Notes: generated from the letters alone by a model not told the origin. Counted from the first letter of the stretch, positions 1 to 8,985 are shown. The stretch is DNA of 64,000 nucleotides from Sphingomonas colocasiae (GCF_019880585.1 NZ_JAINVV010000011.1:124001-188000), one strand, 5' to 3'. Made by a program: numbers and translations.

Positions 1-2
1 TC

Positions 3-224
3 ATTGATGGGCGCAGCGGGATGTGGACGCAGGACGAGATGACGAAGCCCCCGGCAGTGCTCGATCGCGCATCGATCTTCGATCCTGCCGCCGTGGATCT
101 GCCTGTCCGTCCCCAACCCGCTCACAAGCATCGCGTCGGCACGAACATGTTTCGTGCCTGCGCAACCGATATTCGCAAAGCCGCCCCACCCGCCATCTTG
201 CCCGCGCAGGCAAGGCGTGTTTGA
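3..224 (+). CDS. Possible C-terminal end of a gene cut by the left edge (hypothetical)
   Basis: A reading frame is open from the left edge to a TGA. If only the internal ATG is used it encodes 67 residues. Third positions are GC-rich in the first half and weaker in the second, so coding status is doubtful. I recognise no domain. The alternative is that this is the non-coding upstream region of the protease-inhibitor-like gene that follows. Confidence 0.2.
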   Translation: MDGRSGMWTQDEMTKPPAVLDRASIFDPAAVDLPVRPQPAHKHRVGTNMFRACATDIRKAAPPAILPAQARRV

Positions 225-264
225 TGGTCGCCGGGCGATCTCATCCGCCCGGCGGGGGGCGGAT

Positions 265-669
265 ATGGCGAAATGGGCGCAATTGCCGGCGATGATGGCC
301 CTGGCCTGCGGATCCGCCGCGATGGCGCGCCCGGCCAGTGAGATCGAGCGCTATTATCTCGGCCATTATGTGGTGAAGACCGAGGATTCGGCGCGCACGC
401 TGTGCCGCGTCGAGATCGCCTGGGCCGACGATGTCGGCGGCCAGTTCGCGGCGAAGGGCTGCGGATCGGTGCCCGCCATCGCCGAATCCGCGCGATGGGT
501 GTTCGATGCGGACACGGGCGAGGCGCGGTTCGAGGATCCGCTGCACCGTCCGCGCTTCCGCCTGGCCGAAACCGATGCCGGCTTCATCGCCATCCTGCCC
601 GACGAAAGCCGATACTGGTTCGAAACGCCGCCCGCGCCCGCCAGGGCGCCGGCGCGCCGCAAACGCTGA
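265..669 (+). CDS. Putative secreted AprI/Inh-type metalloprotease inhibitor
   Basis: This 134-residue protein has a short hydrophobic N-terminus (AMMALACGSAAMA) that looks like a signal peptide. The remainder fits the Inh lipocalin-like fold: a LCRVEI strand with one cysteine, a KGCGS segment with a second cysteine that could form the family disulfide, a W before the next strand, and a hydrophobic FIAIL strand. Family members sit in the periplasm and block serralysin-type metalloproteases. A basic proline/alanine tail (last ~15 residues) is unusual. The start is the ATG giving a signal peptide; the frame is open further upstream but that part is arginine/proline rich and unlikely coding. The assignment rests on motif pattern only. 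Confidence 0.6.
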   Translation: MAKWAQLPAMMALACGSAAMARPASEIERYYLGHYVVKTEDSARTLCRVEIAWADDVGGQFAAKGCGSVPAIAESARWVFDADTGEARFEDPLHRPRFRLAETDAGFIAILPDESRYWFETPPAPARAPARRKR

Positions 670-710
670 CCATCCGGCAAGCCGATCCACCAGCCAGAAG
701 GACATCATCC

Positions 711-1265
711 ATGATCAGACCCCTTGCCGCCTCGCTCTGCACATTGCTGCTGACCGGCCTCGTCGCCGGCTGCGGCGGCAACGGAAACGGCGGCGGCGCG
801 GATGGCGGATCGGGCAAATCGGCGGACTGGGCGGCCGACGCCTGCAAGACCTTCCCGGCGGACGCGGCCGGCAAGGCCGCCGGATTCGCGGTGGCGAAGG
901 CCGAAACGCCGGGGCAGACGGGCAACGAACAGACGCTCGTTTCCACCTGCAGCTATTCCAGCGCGGACGGCAAGAGCAGCTTCACCGTGCTGCTGCGGCA
1001 GGACAGGAGCGACGGATCGACGATCGACGCCCAGATCGCCGGCCTGAAATCGCAGCCCGACGCGACCGGGCCGTCGGAGGATGTGGCGATGCCGAAGGGC
1101 AAGGCGATCTGGGCGCCCCGGCTGAACACGCTTTCCTATGTGCCGCAGGATGGCCGGATGATCGTGGTCACGCCGCCCGGCGCCCTCATTTTCGGCGCCA
1201 ATCCGGCGCCGGCGGGGGATCTGAAATCGAAGGCGGTCGCGATCGCCATGGCGATCGAGGGCTGA
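711..1265 (+). CDS. Putative lipoprotein, unknown function
   Basis: This 184-residue protein starts with a lipoprotein signal: a hydrophobic stretch ending LVAGCGG, where the cysteine would be lipidated. A Gly/Asn-rich linker follows, then a globular domain of about 150 residues with two more cysteines (DACKTF and STCSY). The pattern resembles periplasmic lipoproteins of unknown role. It lies 41 bp after the protease-inhibitor-like gene on the same strand, so the two may be co-transcribed. No catalytic motif is visible. Confidence 0.75.
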   Translation: MIRPLAASLCTLLLTGLVAGCGGNGNGGGADGGSGKSADWAADACKTFPADAAGKAAGFAVAKAETPGQTGNEQTLVSTCSYSSADGKSSFTVLLRQDRSDGSTIDAQIAGLKSQPDATGPSEDVAMPKGKAIWAPRLNTLSYVPQDGRMIVVTPPGALIFGANPAPAGDLKSKAVAIAMAIEG

Positions 1266-1397
1266 GCCGATTTTTCGCCGCCGCGGTACCTTTTCGCGAC
1301 TCGGCATGCGCGTCCGATCGCCGCACGCGCCGCGCCCGCCCGCATGCGGCGAAGCGTTTTTCCACATAACCTGCTGGAAAATCCCGATTCATGGCCG

Positions 1398-1411
1398 TTG
1401 ATCTGGATCAA
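1398..1411. promoter_or_regulatory. FNR/FixK/ANR-type box
   Basis: The 14-bp site TTGATCTGGATCAA is a perfect match to the FNR-family consensus TTGAT-N4-ATCAA. It sits 117 bp before the start codon of the 56-residue protein gene. That leaves room for a promoter with the box near -41.5 and a leader of roughly 75-80 nt, so oxygen-responsive activation is a reasonable inference. Confidence 0.6.
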
Positions 1412-1528
1412 CACATAAGCGGCCGGCGCCTGTATGATGATCGCATTGACGCCACGGTTGAACCGCAAGCGGGCGTCGAATGACGGCAATCATGTTGCGC
1501 CGCCGCTTGTGAAAGCCGGAGGCACATC

Positions 1529-1699
1529 ATGCCCCAGGAAAATCAGCACGATTATTATCTGCGCCGCGAACAGGAATGCCGCGACGCCGCCGAACGCACC
1601 AGCGATCCCGCGATCCGGCAGACGCACCTGAATTTCGCGCAGCTTTATGCCGATCGGATCGTGACGCAGCCGATCCCGCCGCACGAAGGGCCGATCTGA
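1529..1699 (+). CDS. Small conserved-type hypothetical protein (56 aa)
   Basis: A 56-residue, highly charged, probably alpha-helical cytosolic protein (HDYYLRREQECRDAAER near the N-terminus, then AQLYADRI). A good ribosome site (ggagg) lies 6 bases before the ATG. Codon use is typical of the genome. Similar short helical proteins are common in sphingomonads, but I know no function. A perfect FNR-type box lies upstream, so it may be induced at low oxygen. Confidence 0.7.
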   Translation: MPQENQHDYYLRREQECRDAAERTSDPAIRQTHLNFAQLYADRIVTQPIPPHEGPI

Positions 1700-1768
1700 T
1701 CGCGAAGCCCCGTTGCGGTTGCCGCCGAAATCGTCGATCCTACCCGGGAAGGCCGGCAAGGAGAGACG

Positions 1769-2197
1769 ATGAAGCGGGACTGGATCTGGGCCTGGCCGGG
1801 CGGTCTTGCCGGGCTGGCGATCGCGTTGCTGGCGATGGGGCGCCTCGGGCTCCGGCCCGAATCCTACGGTCTCACCACGACGCTGCTGTTCGGCATCGTG
1901 ATGGCAGCCGCCACCGGCGCGGTATGGCTGAAGAACCGCCACAGCATCAGTGCGATCCGGCGCGCGGGCGGTGAGATCGAACTGGTAATCCGGCCGGTCG
2001 ATGCCGTGCTCAAAGCCCTGTTCCGCTTTCCGACGGCCGTTGGCGTCTTTGTGTTGTGGTTCCTGCTGATCGATGGCCGGATCGACGATTGGGGGAAGAT
2101 TCTCCTTCTCAGCGCCTGCGCGAGCTATTACCACGCGTTGACTTATACGGCGTACAAGAAGGACGAGATCCAACGCCCTGCCCCGGAACCGGCATGA
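1769..2197 (+). CDS. Small membrane protein, unknown function (paralogue of the gene at 34152)
   Basis: 142 residues with about four hydrophobic segments: residues 10-25, 35-55, 85-105 and 112-125. The N-terminus MKRDW and the central NRHSISAIRRAGG segment are shared with the protein encoded at 34152, so the two are paralogues in this window. A Shine-Dalgarno-like ggagag precedes the ATG. The stop overlaps the start of the next gene by ATGA, suggesting translational coupling. No enzymatic motif is visible. Confidence 0.75.
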   Translation: MKRDWIWAWPGGLAGLAIALLAMGRLGLRPESYGLTTTLLFGIVMAAATGAVWLKNRHSISAIRRAGGEIELVIRPVDAVLKALFRFPTAVGVFVLWFLLIDGRIDDWGKILLLSACASYYHALTYTAYKKDEIQRPAPEPA

Positions 2198-2541
2198 GCA
2201 TCTGGGAACCCGGCACACTGAAGGCGATCGGCCTGATTATCCTGTTCGGCGGCGCGTGTTTCTTCGGCAATGGCATTTACCGGAACCTCCGGCTTGAAGC
2301 GCCGGCTACGAGAATCGTCATCGGCGCCGCTGCGCTGACCGCATCGGTCGCGATCTTCCTTGCGATGATATTCCTCGTGCCGAGACCGGCGGAAACCGGC
2401 CATCCCGCGATAGCCGAAGCCATCACCTATGCATTGTCCACGACGTTCGCGACCGCACTGGTATTTGGCATGATGCTGATCCTGGCCGGCAGCGTCCAGG
2501 CATTCAAGCGATGGCGCCATTACCGGCGCAATCCGCGCTGA
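2194..2541 (+). CDS. Small membrane protein, unknown function
   Basis: 115 residues with three likely membrane segments: residues 8-23, 38-58 and 85-103, ending in a basic tail (KRWRHYRRNPR). The start was chosen because its ATG overlaps the TGA of the preceding membrane-protein gene (ATGA), a classic coupled arrangement. The two proteins may therefore form a complex. I do not recognise the family. Confidence 0.7.
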   Translation: MSIWEPGTLKAIGLIILFGGACFFGNGIYRNLRLEAPATRIVIGAAALTASVAIFLAMIFLVPRPAETGHPAIAEAITYALSTTFATALVFGMMLILAGSVQAFKRWRHYRRNPR

Positions 2542-2572
2542 TCCCTGTTTCCGGACGCGGCATCGCCGCGCG

Positions 2573-4591
2573 TCACCACAGCCGGACGCGCTCGTCCGGC
2601 GGCAGATAGAGCGCCTCGCCGGGGCCGATGGCGAAGGCGTCGTACCAGCCGTCCAGATTGCGCACCACGCCGTTGACGCGGCAGGCGGCGGGCGCATGGT
2701 AGCTGTTGGCCACGATATGGCGGATCGCGTCGTCGGGCGCCTTGTAGCACCAGCATTTCGCCCAGCTCGCGAAGAAGGCGCGCAGCGCGGTGCGCTCGTC
2801 GGGCGCGCTGCCGGGGTGATCGGCGCGATAAAGCTGCCAGGCCCTCAGCGCCAGCGACACGCCCGACAGGTCGGCGATATTCTCGCCCAGCGTGCGGCGC
2901 CCGTTCAGCTTCAGCCCGGGCAGCGGCTCGAACCCCTCATATTGGCTCACCAGCCGTTCCGCCCGTTCGGCGAACGCGGCGCGCGCGGCGGTGGACATCC
3001 AGTCGCACAGCACGCCAAGGCTGTCGTAGAGCAGCCCCTGATCGTCGAATCCGTGCCCTATCTCGTGCCCCACGATCGCGCCGATCGCACCGAAATTGGC
3101 GGCGGGATGGCGATCCGCCGAAAAGAAGGGCGGTTGCAGGATCGCGGCCGGAACCTCGATGCTGTTCAGCAGCACGCTGTAGCTGGCGTTGACGAATTGC
3201 GGCGCCTGATACCAGAGTTCGCCCCCGTCGCCCGCCAGCCGCGTGCGCTGCAACGCCCAGTTGCGCCGCGAGAGCGTATCGAGATTGCCCGCCGCGTCGT
3301 CCGCGCTCAAGGCGGGGCCATGCCAGGCGGGCCAACTGCGCGGATAGGCCGCCTTCAGCCCCATCGCGTCGAGTTTCGCCAGCGCCTCCGCCTTCGATCC
3401 GGCATCCAGCCAGTCCGCCGCGCGCAGCCGCTCCGCCATGGCGCGTTTGAGATAGCTGAGCATCGCGGCGGTTTCGCTGCGCGTCCGCGCCCCGACATGC
3501 GCCTCCACATAGAGCCGGCCCAGATCCATCGGCATGCGGCGCGTCAGGAAACGGATCGCTTCCGCCGCGCGCGCGGGCGGCGGCGCGTCCCGCCCGCTCG
3601 GGATCAGCGATAGCCGGTGAACCGCCGCGCGCAATGGCGAGGGCAGCACCGCCGCGCCGTCGCGGATGCGGCCCAGCGCCAGCCAGCTCCGCCAGCCTTC
3701 CACCGGCGTTTCCGCGAAGAAGCGCGCCATCGCCGCCACCGCGCCGTCGGTGCCGAGATTGACGCGCGATATCCCCTCCAGTCCGCGCACGCGCAGCATC
3801 GCACGCCAGGGGAGCCCGGGCGCGAACGCCTCGAGCTCCGCCACCGTCATCACGTGCAGGTTGGCGCGGCGATCGCGCAGCCGCTCCAGCGGCCATTGCC
3901 GCGCGGCCAGCCCCGTTTCGATCGCCAGGATATCGGCGGCGCGTCGCGCGCCGTCCGCGATCCCCGCCAGCCCCAGCAGCGCCGCGATGCCCTCCGCATA
4001 GGCGGCGCGCATCGCGATCGAACGCGCATCGTCGGCCGCATAGGCGGTGACGGGCAGACCCAGGAACGGCTGTTCGTGATTCTGCGTGTCGAGATGGGCC
4101 AGCCATTCGCCCTGTGCGGGAAAGACGTTGAAGGCGAAGGGCGATGGCTGGCACGGATCGGCCATCCGCAACGCGATCGCATCATGCGTGCCGGCCGCGA
4201 AAATGGGGGCAAGCCGCTCGGCGAGCGCCGCCGCGCCGCGCCCGGCGATCGCTCCCTCGTCCAGCAGCGCGCGCCAGGCGGCCACCACCCGCCCCTCCTC
4301 GTCCGATCGCGGCGCACCGCGCCGCGCGGCCGCCACCCGGACCAGCGCCTCCATCTGCCCCGCGACGCGCATGCTGACCAGATCGAACTGGCCGAGATCC
4401 CATTTGCCCGGCGGGATCGTCATCGCATCGATCTCCGCCGCGTTGATGTGACGGTAGAAATCGTCGCCGGGCGCAATGCCGTCCCCGGAACCGCCTGCCC
4501 ATGCCGGGCCCGGCACACAGGCAAGGCCGGCGGAGAACGCCCCCAGCCCGATGATCGCGTCCCGCCGTGTGGAAAGCCCAGCTTTCATCAT
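2573..4591 (-). CDS. M13 family zinc metallopeptidase (neprilysin/PepO-like)
   Basis: 672 residues, the usual length of bacterial M13 peptidases. An RR-containing N-terminus (STRRDAIIGLGAFSAG) looks like a Tat signal, so the enzyme is probably exported. The zinc site is clear: HEIGH at residues 509-513, and ENIAD with the third ligand E570 and D574. The substrate-binding VNASY segment (about 467-471) corresponds to the NAxY/F motif of the family. Residues about 38-430 match the N-terminal M13_N region (DDFYRHIN). The protein ends RVRLW and lacks the terminal cysteine common in neprilysins. It should cleave peptides on the amino side of hydrophobic residues. It stands alone on the minus strand. 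Confidence 0.9.
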   Translation of the reverse strand: MMKAGLSTRRDAIIGLGAFSAGLACVPGPAWAGGSGDGIAPGDDFYRHINAAEIDAMTIPPGKWDLGQFDLVSMRVAGQMEALVRVAAARRGAPRSDEEGRVVAAWRALLDEGAIAGRGAAALAERLAPIFAAGTHDAIALRMADPCQPSPFAFNVFPAQGEWLAHLDTQNHEQPFLGLPVTAYAADDARSIAMRAAYAEGIAALLGLAGIADGARRAADILAIETGLAARQWPLERLRDRRANLHVMTVAELEAFAPGLPWRAMLRVRGLEGISRVNLGTDGAVAAMARFFAETPVEGWRSWLALGRIRDGAAVLPSPLRAAVHRLSLIPSGRDAPPPARAAEAIRFLTRRMPMDLGRLYVEAHVGARTRSETAAMLSYLKRAMAERLRAADWLDAGSKAEALAKLDAMGLKAAYPRSWPAWHGPALSADDAAGNLDTLSRRNWALQRTRLAGDGGELWYQAPQFVNASYSVLLNSIEVPAAILQPPFFSADRHPAANFGAIGAIVGHEIGHGFDDQGLLYDSLGVLCDWMSTAARAAFAERAERLVSQYEGFEPLPGLKLNGRRTLGENIADLSGVSLALRAWQLYRADHPGSAPDERTALRAFFASWAKCWCYKAPDDAIRHIVANSYHAPAACRVNGVVRNLDGWYDAFAIGPGEALYLPPDERVRLW

Positions 4592-4746
4592 CGATGCCGC
4601 GCTCCATCATTGCGTCGCGAACATTGACTACATATGTAATCATCGCGTGGCAACGACCGGCAAGCGACGAGGTGAAGCCGCGAACCGGTTGCGCCCGGCC
4701 GCCCGGCCGAGCAGTCTGCGGCGCGCATTGGTTTGGGGGGCGGCAA

Positions 4747-5328
4747 ATGACGATCCGGTCGGCAATCGCGGCGGCGCTGGTTTTCGCGGCAAGCGCCGCC
4801 GCCGCCGCGCCCGCATTTTCGTTCATCACGGCATCGCCCCATGCGCTGCGGACGACGCACGCGATCCGCCTCGAACTCGCCCGCCCGGGCAGGTTCAGGG
4901 TCGCGGCGCCCACCAGCCGCGACGCCGTCTTCAACACGCGCCCCTATCAGGTGACGCTCGCCGGCTTTCTCGCCCGAGACCGGGCGATCCTGCTTCATGC
5001 GGAGCGGGTGGCGGACCGCAGCGGCGCTTCCAATTACGATCATCTCCCCACCGGCGACCTGCCGGAATTCCGCGTGCGCACGCAATGCGCCGCGATCACC
5101 GCCGCCGACGCGGCGGAGGAACATGATCTGTCCTGGCTGGCGCGCCATGGCTGGAATCCGGCCGGCGCGTCGCTGGCGATCCGGCAATATCTCCGCACGA
5201 CGCCCGACCATAACGAGGAGGTGGTGATCTCGCTGATCGCGAAGGTCGATCGCTGCGACAACGAAGCCGCGATCGCCGGAGCGTTCGCCGATCTGCGTCA
5301 ATTGCTGAAACTGCGGGAGATCGGCTGA
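4747..5328 (+). CDS. Secreted hypothetical protein
   Basis: 193 residues beginning with a clear signal peptide (RSAIAAALVFAASAAAAAPA). The mature part contains two cysteines (TQCAAIT and DRCDNE) that could pair. I see no known domain. The start is the ATG giving the signal peptide; the frame is open further upstream but that part looks non-coding. It is divergent from the M13 peptidase gene, with about 155 bp between starts. Confidence 0.7.
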   Translation: MTIRSAIAAALVFAASAAAAAPAFSFITASPHALRTTHAIRLELARPGRFRVAAPTSRDAVFNTRPYQVTLAGFLARDRAILLHAERVADRSGASNYDHLPTGDLPEFRVRTQCAAITAADAAEEHDLSWLARHGWNPAGASLAIRQYLRTTPDHNEEVVISLIAKVDRCDNEAAIAGAFADLRQLLKLREIG

Positions 5329-5363
5329 GGCCGCCGCTCAGCCGGGGAACTCGGCCGGCAGAC

Positions 5364-5813
5364 TCAGCCGGGAGACAGGGGCGCCCAGGTCCCGAACCGC
5401 CCTTTCCAGCGCTGCCGGCCCGAATAGATCGCGCATGCGGCAAGGGCGCAGCCACCGATCAGGAACACCCATCCGATCTCCCGGAAGTCGACAAGGAACA
5501 ATGCGGCCAGGAGCGGAACAGAAAGCGCGCCATAGATCAGCGGAGGCAGCACATAGGCCCGCTTTTCCGCCGCATCCATCTCGCTCCAGGGCGGCGTCGG
5601 AAGCGCCTCCTCCCCTTCCCGGTTCCGCTTTGGGTTGATCTTTTCTTCCCACTGGCCGGCAGACATGCCCAGCGCGAACAGGAGGAAACCGGGCCAGAAG
5701 GCCTCCGACGGCAGCGCGATCATCGCCAGCGCCGCTCCGGCCAGCAGCAGCAGCAAATCGGCATGACGCCTGATCCTGCCGCCAAGAGCCGTCAAGATTC
5801 CGTCCAGTGCCAT
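5364..5813 (-). CDS. Hypothetical membrane protein
   Basis: 149 residues. Hydrophobic segments lie near residues 19-35, 40-53, 91-105 and 109-127, with a charged middle region (KINPKRNREGEEAL). The ATG at this start follows a strong ribosome site (GGGAGGA); an ATG 15 bases upstream is possible but poorly placed. Family not recognised. Confidence 0.7.
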   Translation of the reverse strand: MALDGILTALGGRIRRHADLLLLLAGAALAMIALPSEAFWPGFLLFALGMSAGQWEEKINPKRNREGEEALPTPPWSEMDAAEKRAYVLPPLIYGALSVPLLAALFLVDFREIGWVFLIGGCALAACAIYSGRQRWKGRFGTWAPLSPG

Positions 5814-6025
5814 CGCCGATCCTCCCATGCCCGAACCTGCCGCATCGCATGGCCGGGCGCAATCGCGGCGCAGGGGGGTCAGGAGGCGATCTTCGCCAAT
5901 CCGTTCCGGGATGCGGCATCCGCCCCGCCCTGAATATCGGCAAGTCCAGAACCCGTCCGGCGACTGTCGGGCGGCAGTTCCGATCCGGATTGCGCCGCTA
6001 TCACGCGCGGCTATAGGGCCGGGTC

Positions 6026-6463
6026 ATGACGCAGAACACGCATCCGCCGGCACCGCGCATGACCGTGGAGGAACTGTCCGCATTTCTGGATGCGACCTTC
6101 CCGGCCGAAACCCGCCCTTCGCTTGGCGAGATCGTCGGCATCGCCCCGGGTTCCGTCCGCATGTCGCTCCAGCCGACTGCGAACATGCTGCGCCCCGGCG
6201 GCATCGTTTCGGGCCCAACGCTGATGGCGCTGGTCGATGTTGCCGCCTATGCGGCGATCGCGGCGCATCATGGGCCGGAACCGATGGCGGTGACCAACGC
6301 GCTCTCCATCACCTTCCTGCGCGCCTGCAAGGTGGAACCGATCATGGCCGACGCCCATATCCTGAAGCTCGGCCGCCGCCTTGCGACGATCGACGTGCGC
6401 ATCTGGCAGGGCGCCGAGGATCGCCTGATCGCGCAATCCACCGTGGGATATGCGCTTCCGTGA
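6026..6463 (+). CDS. PaaI-family hotdog-fold thioesterase
   Basis: 145 residues, the normal size of single-domain hotdog thioesterases. The segment LRPGGIVSGPTLMALVDVAAY corresponds to the central hotdog helix with an aspartate in the position usual for PaaI-type enzymes, preceded by N53 and G58. TNALSITFLRAC is the following strand. Such enzymes hydrolyse acyl-CoA or aryl-CoA thioesters, often to release trapped CoA. Substrate cannot be predicted and there is no catabolic operon beside it. Confidence 0.85.
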   Translation: MTQNTHPPAPRMTVEELSAFLDATFPAETRPSLGEIVGIAPGSVRMSLQPTANMLRPGGIVSGPTLMALVDVAAYAAIAAHHGPEPMAVTNALSITFLRACKVEPIMADAHILKLGRRLATIDVRIWQGAEDRLIAQSTVGYALP

Positions 6464-6812
6464 TCCCATCAGGGCAGGCGACATGCATCAATGGCGTGTC
6501 GTCGCCCAATCGCGGAAAGCCTCGAGAAGCGAGCGCAGGTGCTGAACACCGCCCGTGCATGCACCACAAGGCCACAAGGCCGGGCAACTCCCGCAACGGA
6601 TGCCGCGACAACCGGCTGGACGGATGCGGCGTTCGCTGGCACGGTCCAGGCCATGGCTTTTCCCGTTCACATCGCCGGTATCGCGACCGGCACGCGAATT
6701 ATCCGCCCGGCCTGATCCGTCGGGCCGGGCTCCCCCGCATAGAACCTTAATCGCGCGTCCCGGGCCGGCAACCATGCCCGGCCGGGAACCGGCGCATCGA
6801 AAGTCCATCGCC
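6464..6812. other. Intergenic region with GC hairpin; no convincing gene
   Basis: About 350 bases between the thioesterase and kinase-like genes. It holds a GC hairpin (arms GCCCGGCC and GGCCGGGC at 6705-6712 and 6723-6730). A 74-codon open frame (6491-6715, plus strand) ends inside that hairpin, but it has mixed codon use and no recognisable motif. I see nothing else. Confidence 0.4.
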
Positions 6813-7304
6813 ATGCCAACGAACGCAGCGACATTGCATCTCGTCTGCGGCAAGATCGCCGCCGGCAAATCGACACTGATCCGAAAGCTCGGCAGCATGC
6901 CGGGCGTGATCGTGGTCGGGGAGGATCAATGGCTCGCCCGCCTCTATCCCGACACGCAGAACAGCCTTGAGGACTATGCCCGCAACGCCGCGCGGCTCCG
7001 CGCCGCCATGGGCCCGCACCTGATCGCGCTGTTGCGGGCCGGCCTGTCGGTCGCCCTCGATTTTCCCGCCAACACGCCCGCCAGCCGGCGATGGATGCGC
7101 GGCCTGTTCGAGCAGGCGGGCGTCGCCCACCAGCTTCACGTCCTCGACGTCACGGATGCGGTCTGCAAGGCGCGCCTGCGCGAACGCAACGCCACGGGCG
7201 AGCATGAATTCACGGTGACGGACGCGCAGTTCGATCAATTCGCCAGCCATTTCGTGCCGCCGACCGAAGATGAAGGGTTCGACGTCGTGCTCCATCGCGA
7301 TTAG
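6813..7304 (+). CDS. P-loop ATP-binding protein, kinase-like (AAA_33 type)
   Basis: 163 residues with an N-terminal Walker A motif CGKIAAGKST (residues 12-21), an EDQW segment in place of the usual acidic switch, and VALDFPANTP around residues 81-90, which fits a Walker B/lid region. The C-terminal RLRERNA is a plausible lid with arginines. Proteins of this layout phosphorylate small molecules or antibiotics, or act as zeta-toxin-like kinases. No antitoxin-like gene sits beside it, so the small-molecule kinase reading is preferred. Confidence 0.75.
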   Translation: MPTNAATLHLVCGKIAAGKSTLIRKLGSMPGVIVVGEDQWLARLYPDTQNSLEDYARNAARLRAAMGPHLIALLRAGLSVALDFPANTPASRRWMRGLFEQAGVAHQLHVLDVTDAVCKARLRERNATGEHEFTVTDAQFDQFASHFVPPTEDEGFDVVLHRD

Positions 7305-7306
7305 AA

Positions 7307-7385
7307 CGTCGTGTGGAAAAGTGGGAACCGGTTCTCAGTGAAAATGCAGCGTGCTGCGCGATTCACATTTCACGCAGCACGCTGC
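7307..7385 (+). repeat. Dispersed composite palindromic repeat, copy 1
   Basis: The element carries the core GGAAAAGTGGGAACCGGTT, followed by a 13-bp perfect inverted repeat (GCAGCGTGCTGCG at 7346-7358 and its complement at 7373-7385, 14-base loop). Related copies in the opposite orientation lie near 40.6 and 41.4 kb. It is placed between genes like a REP/RPE-type intergenic repeat. Confidence 0.75.
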
Positions 7386-7512
7386 AAGGGGCTGCCACGC
7401 TGATGAGGCGAGTTGTTACCGGCGTTCTCCTACAATGGAGATCGAGTGGGACAGCCCACCCTGAAGCATGGCGGCAAGGGGATCGAGACGGCATAAGAGG
7501 CAGAAGCAAACG

Positions 7513-7980
7513 ATGACGGCGGCGATCATGGTCCTGATGATGTGGGCGGCCCTGGCGATTGCCGGGAATACGCCGTTCGGCCGCCTGCTCCATCGCATGA
7601 TGGTGGATATGCCCGCCCGTCTCGCGAACCGGCTCAGCCGGGCGCATGTCGCGGTCACCTTCGTCATCCTGGTCCTGGTCGTCCTCCACCTGAGCGCCGG
7701 AGAGGCGGATCCGGTCCGCCTGCTGGGCCTGTTCGCGCCCGATCTGGCGATGTGGCTGATCGGCTTCGAAATCAGCACCGTCATCGAACTCGCAGCCGGC
7801 TTCGCGGCATTGGCGACCTGGTGCTGGATCAATGCCAGAAACGCCGTGGCAGCCCTTGTCGCCCGCCTTTGGAAGCGGCCCAGGGCAAAACCGAAGCAGG
7901 CACGCCGCCGCCAACGCCGCGATCGCGTTTCGCCCGCCAATGACGACGAGGACGGGGCGGAACTCGCACTGGCGGGTTGA
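7513..7980 (+). CDS. Hypothetical membrane protein
   Basis: 155 residues with an N-terminal hydrophobic segment (MTAAIMVLMMWAALAIAG), a second near residues 48-65, and a third near 80-106. The C-terminus is strongly basic (KRPRAKPKQARRRQRRDR) followed by an acidic end. I chose the ATG that starts the first hydrophobic segment; an ATG 45 bases upstream is also in frame. No domain recognised. Confidence 0.65.
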   Translation: MTAAIMVLMMWAALAIAGNTPFGRLLHRMMVDMPARLANRLSRAHVAVTFVILVLVVLHLSAGEADPVRLLGLFAPDLAMWLIGFEISTVIELAAGFAALATWCWINARNAVAALVARLWKRPRAKPKQARRRQRRDRVSPANDDEDGAELALAG

Positions 7981-8063
7981 TCCGCCGCCAACCGGGCAGT
8001 CGTGAACGAGTGGCCTGGCCGCGAAGCAGTGGCCGAACCGGCGCAGACATGGGGGAAGGCCGG

Positions 8064-8618
8064 ATGCGAAACCGGGATGAAGACAGGATCGTTCGATCGA
8101 AGACACCCGAATCCGCAGCGATGGTGGCCGAAACGCGGCGCGCGATGGCGATCACCGCCCGGCTCAACCGGCTGGGTTTCGACGATACCGCCGAAATCCG
8201 CGCGCTGTTCGGCGAACTCATCGGCCGCCCGGTCGATGACGGTTTCCTGCTGATCCCGCCCTTTTATGCGACCGGCGGCACCGAAACCCGCATCGGGCGC
8301 AACGTGTTCATCAACCAGAATTGCACGCTCTACGATCTGGGCGGGGTGGAGATCGGCGACGATGTGCTGATCGGCCCCAATGTGAGCATCATCACCTCCG
8401 GCCACCCGCTCGATCCCGCGCTGCGGCGCTCGGTCACGATCGGCCGGCCTATCGTTATCGGGCGCAACGTCTGGATCGCGGCGGGCGCGACCATCATCGG
8501 CGGCGTGACGATCGGCGAAAATGCCGTGGTCGCCGCCGGCGCGGTGGTGACGAAGCATGTGCCCGCGAACATGATGGTGGCCGGCAATCCCGCGCGCGTG
8601 ATCCGCGCGGTTGCATGA
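8064..8618 (+). CDS. Hexapeptide-repeat O-acetyltransferase (maltose/galactoside acetyltransferase family)
   Basis: 184 residues, matching the usual length of Maa/LacA-type enzymes. The left-handed beta helix is visible from about residue 70: IGRNVFINQNC, IGDDVLIGPNV, IGRNVWIAAGATIIGGVTIGENAVVAAGAVV, ending in the family's GNPARVIR. The catalytic histidine lies in SGHPLD. These enzymes transfer acetyl from acetyl-CoA to a sugar hydroxyl. The start follows GGGGAAGG; another ATG lies 15 bases upstream. Acceptor unknown. Confidence 0.9.
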   Translation: MRNRDEDRIVRSKTPESAAMVAETRRAMAITARLNRLGFDDTAEIRALFGELIGRPVDDGFLLIPPFYATGGTETRIGRNVFINQNCTLYDLGGVEIGDDVLIGPNVSIITSGHPLDPALRRSVTIGRPIVIGRNVWIAAGATIIGGVTIGENAVVAAGAVVTKHVPANMMVAGNPARVIRAVA

Positions 8619-8985
8619 ACATCCTGCGCGGCGGGGCGCCGGTCAGCCTTTGCGCCGATCGGGCATGGCGGGATCGTTATCCGGCAGGGCGGGGATGCCC
8701 GCGCATCCCGGACCGGCTTGCCTGGAATGCCGACGCGTCGTTCAGTCGATCATCTCTGCGATGATCCGGCGCAGTTCGCGCCGCGAAAGCGTGGCGGATG
8801 TCGCCTGGCCGGCGATGGGCCGCTTCAGGCGGCGATGATTGGTATCGAAATGGGGAAATTCGGAATTCGGAATTCGTATCTGGATTGTCATATTGTCCTT
8901 TGGCGCACCCTGCGCCGTGATTTGGGGGAGGATAGCGGCGCGGCCGGACCGGAAACGATCCCCGCCGCGCCGATATCCGGCTGGA
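8619..8985. other. Intergenic region, no gene supported
   Basis: About 370 bases between convergent ends of the acetyltransferase and cold-shock genes. Open frames here have poor codon use. The only structure seen is a short tandem of the unit AATTCGG repeated about three times near 8857-8876. Confidence 0.5.

Noticed and set aside
1490-2218. 242-codon minus-strand frame
   Set aside because: Overlaps two well-supported plus-strand genes and has unnatural composition.
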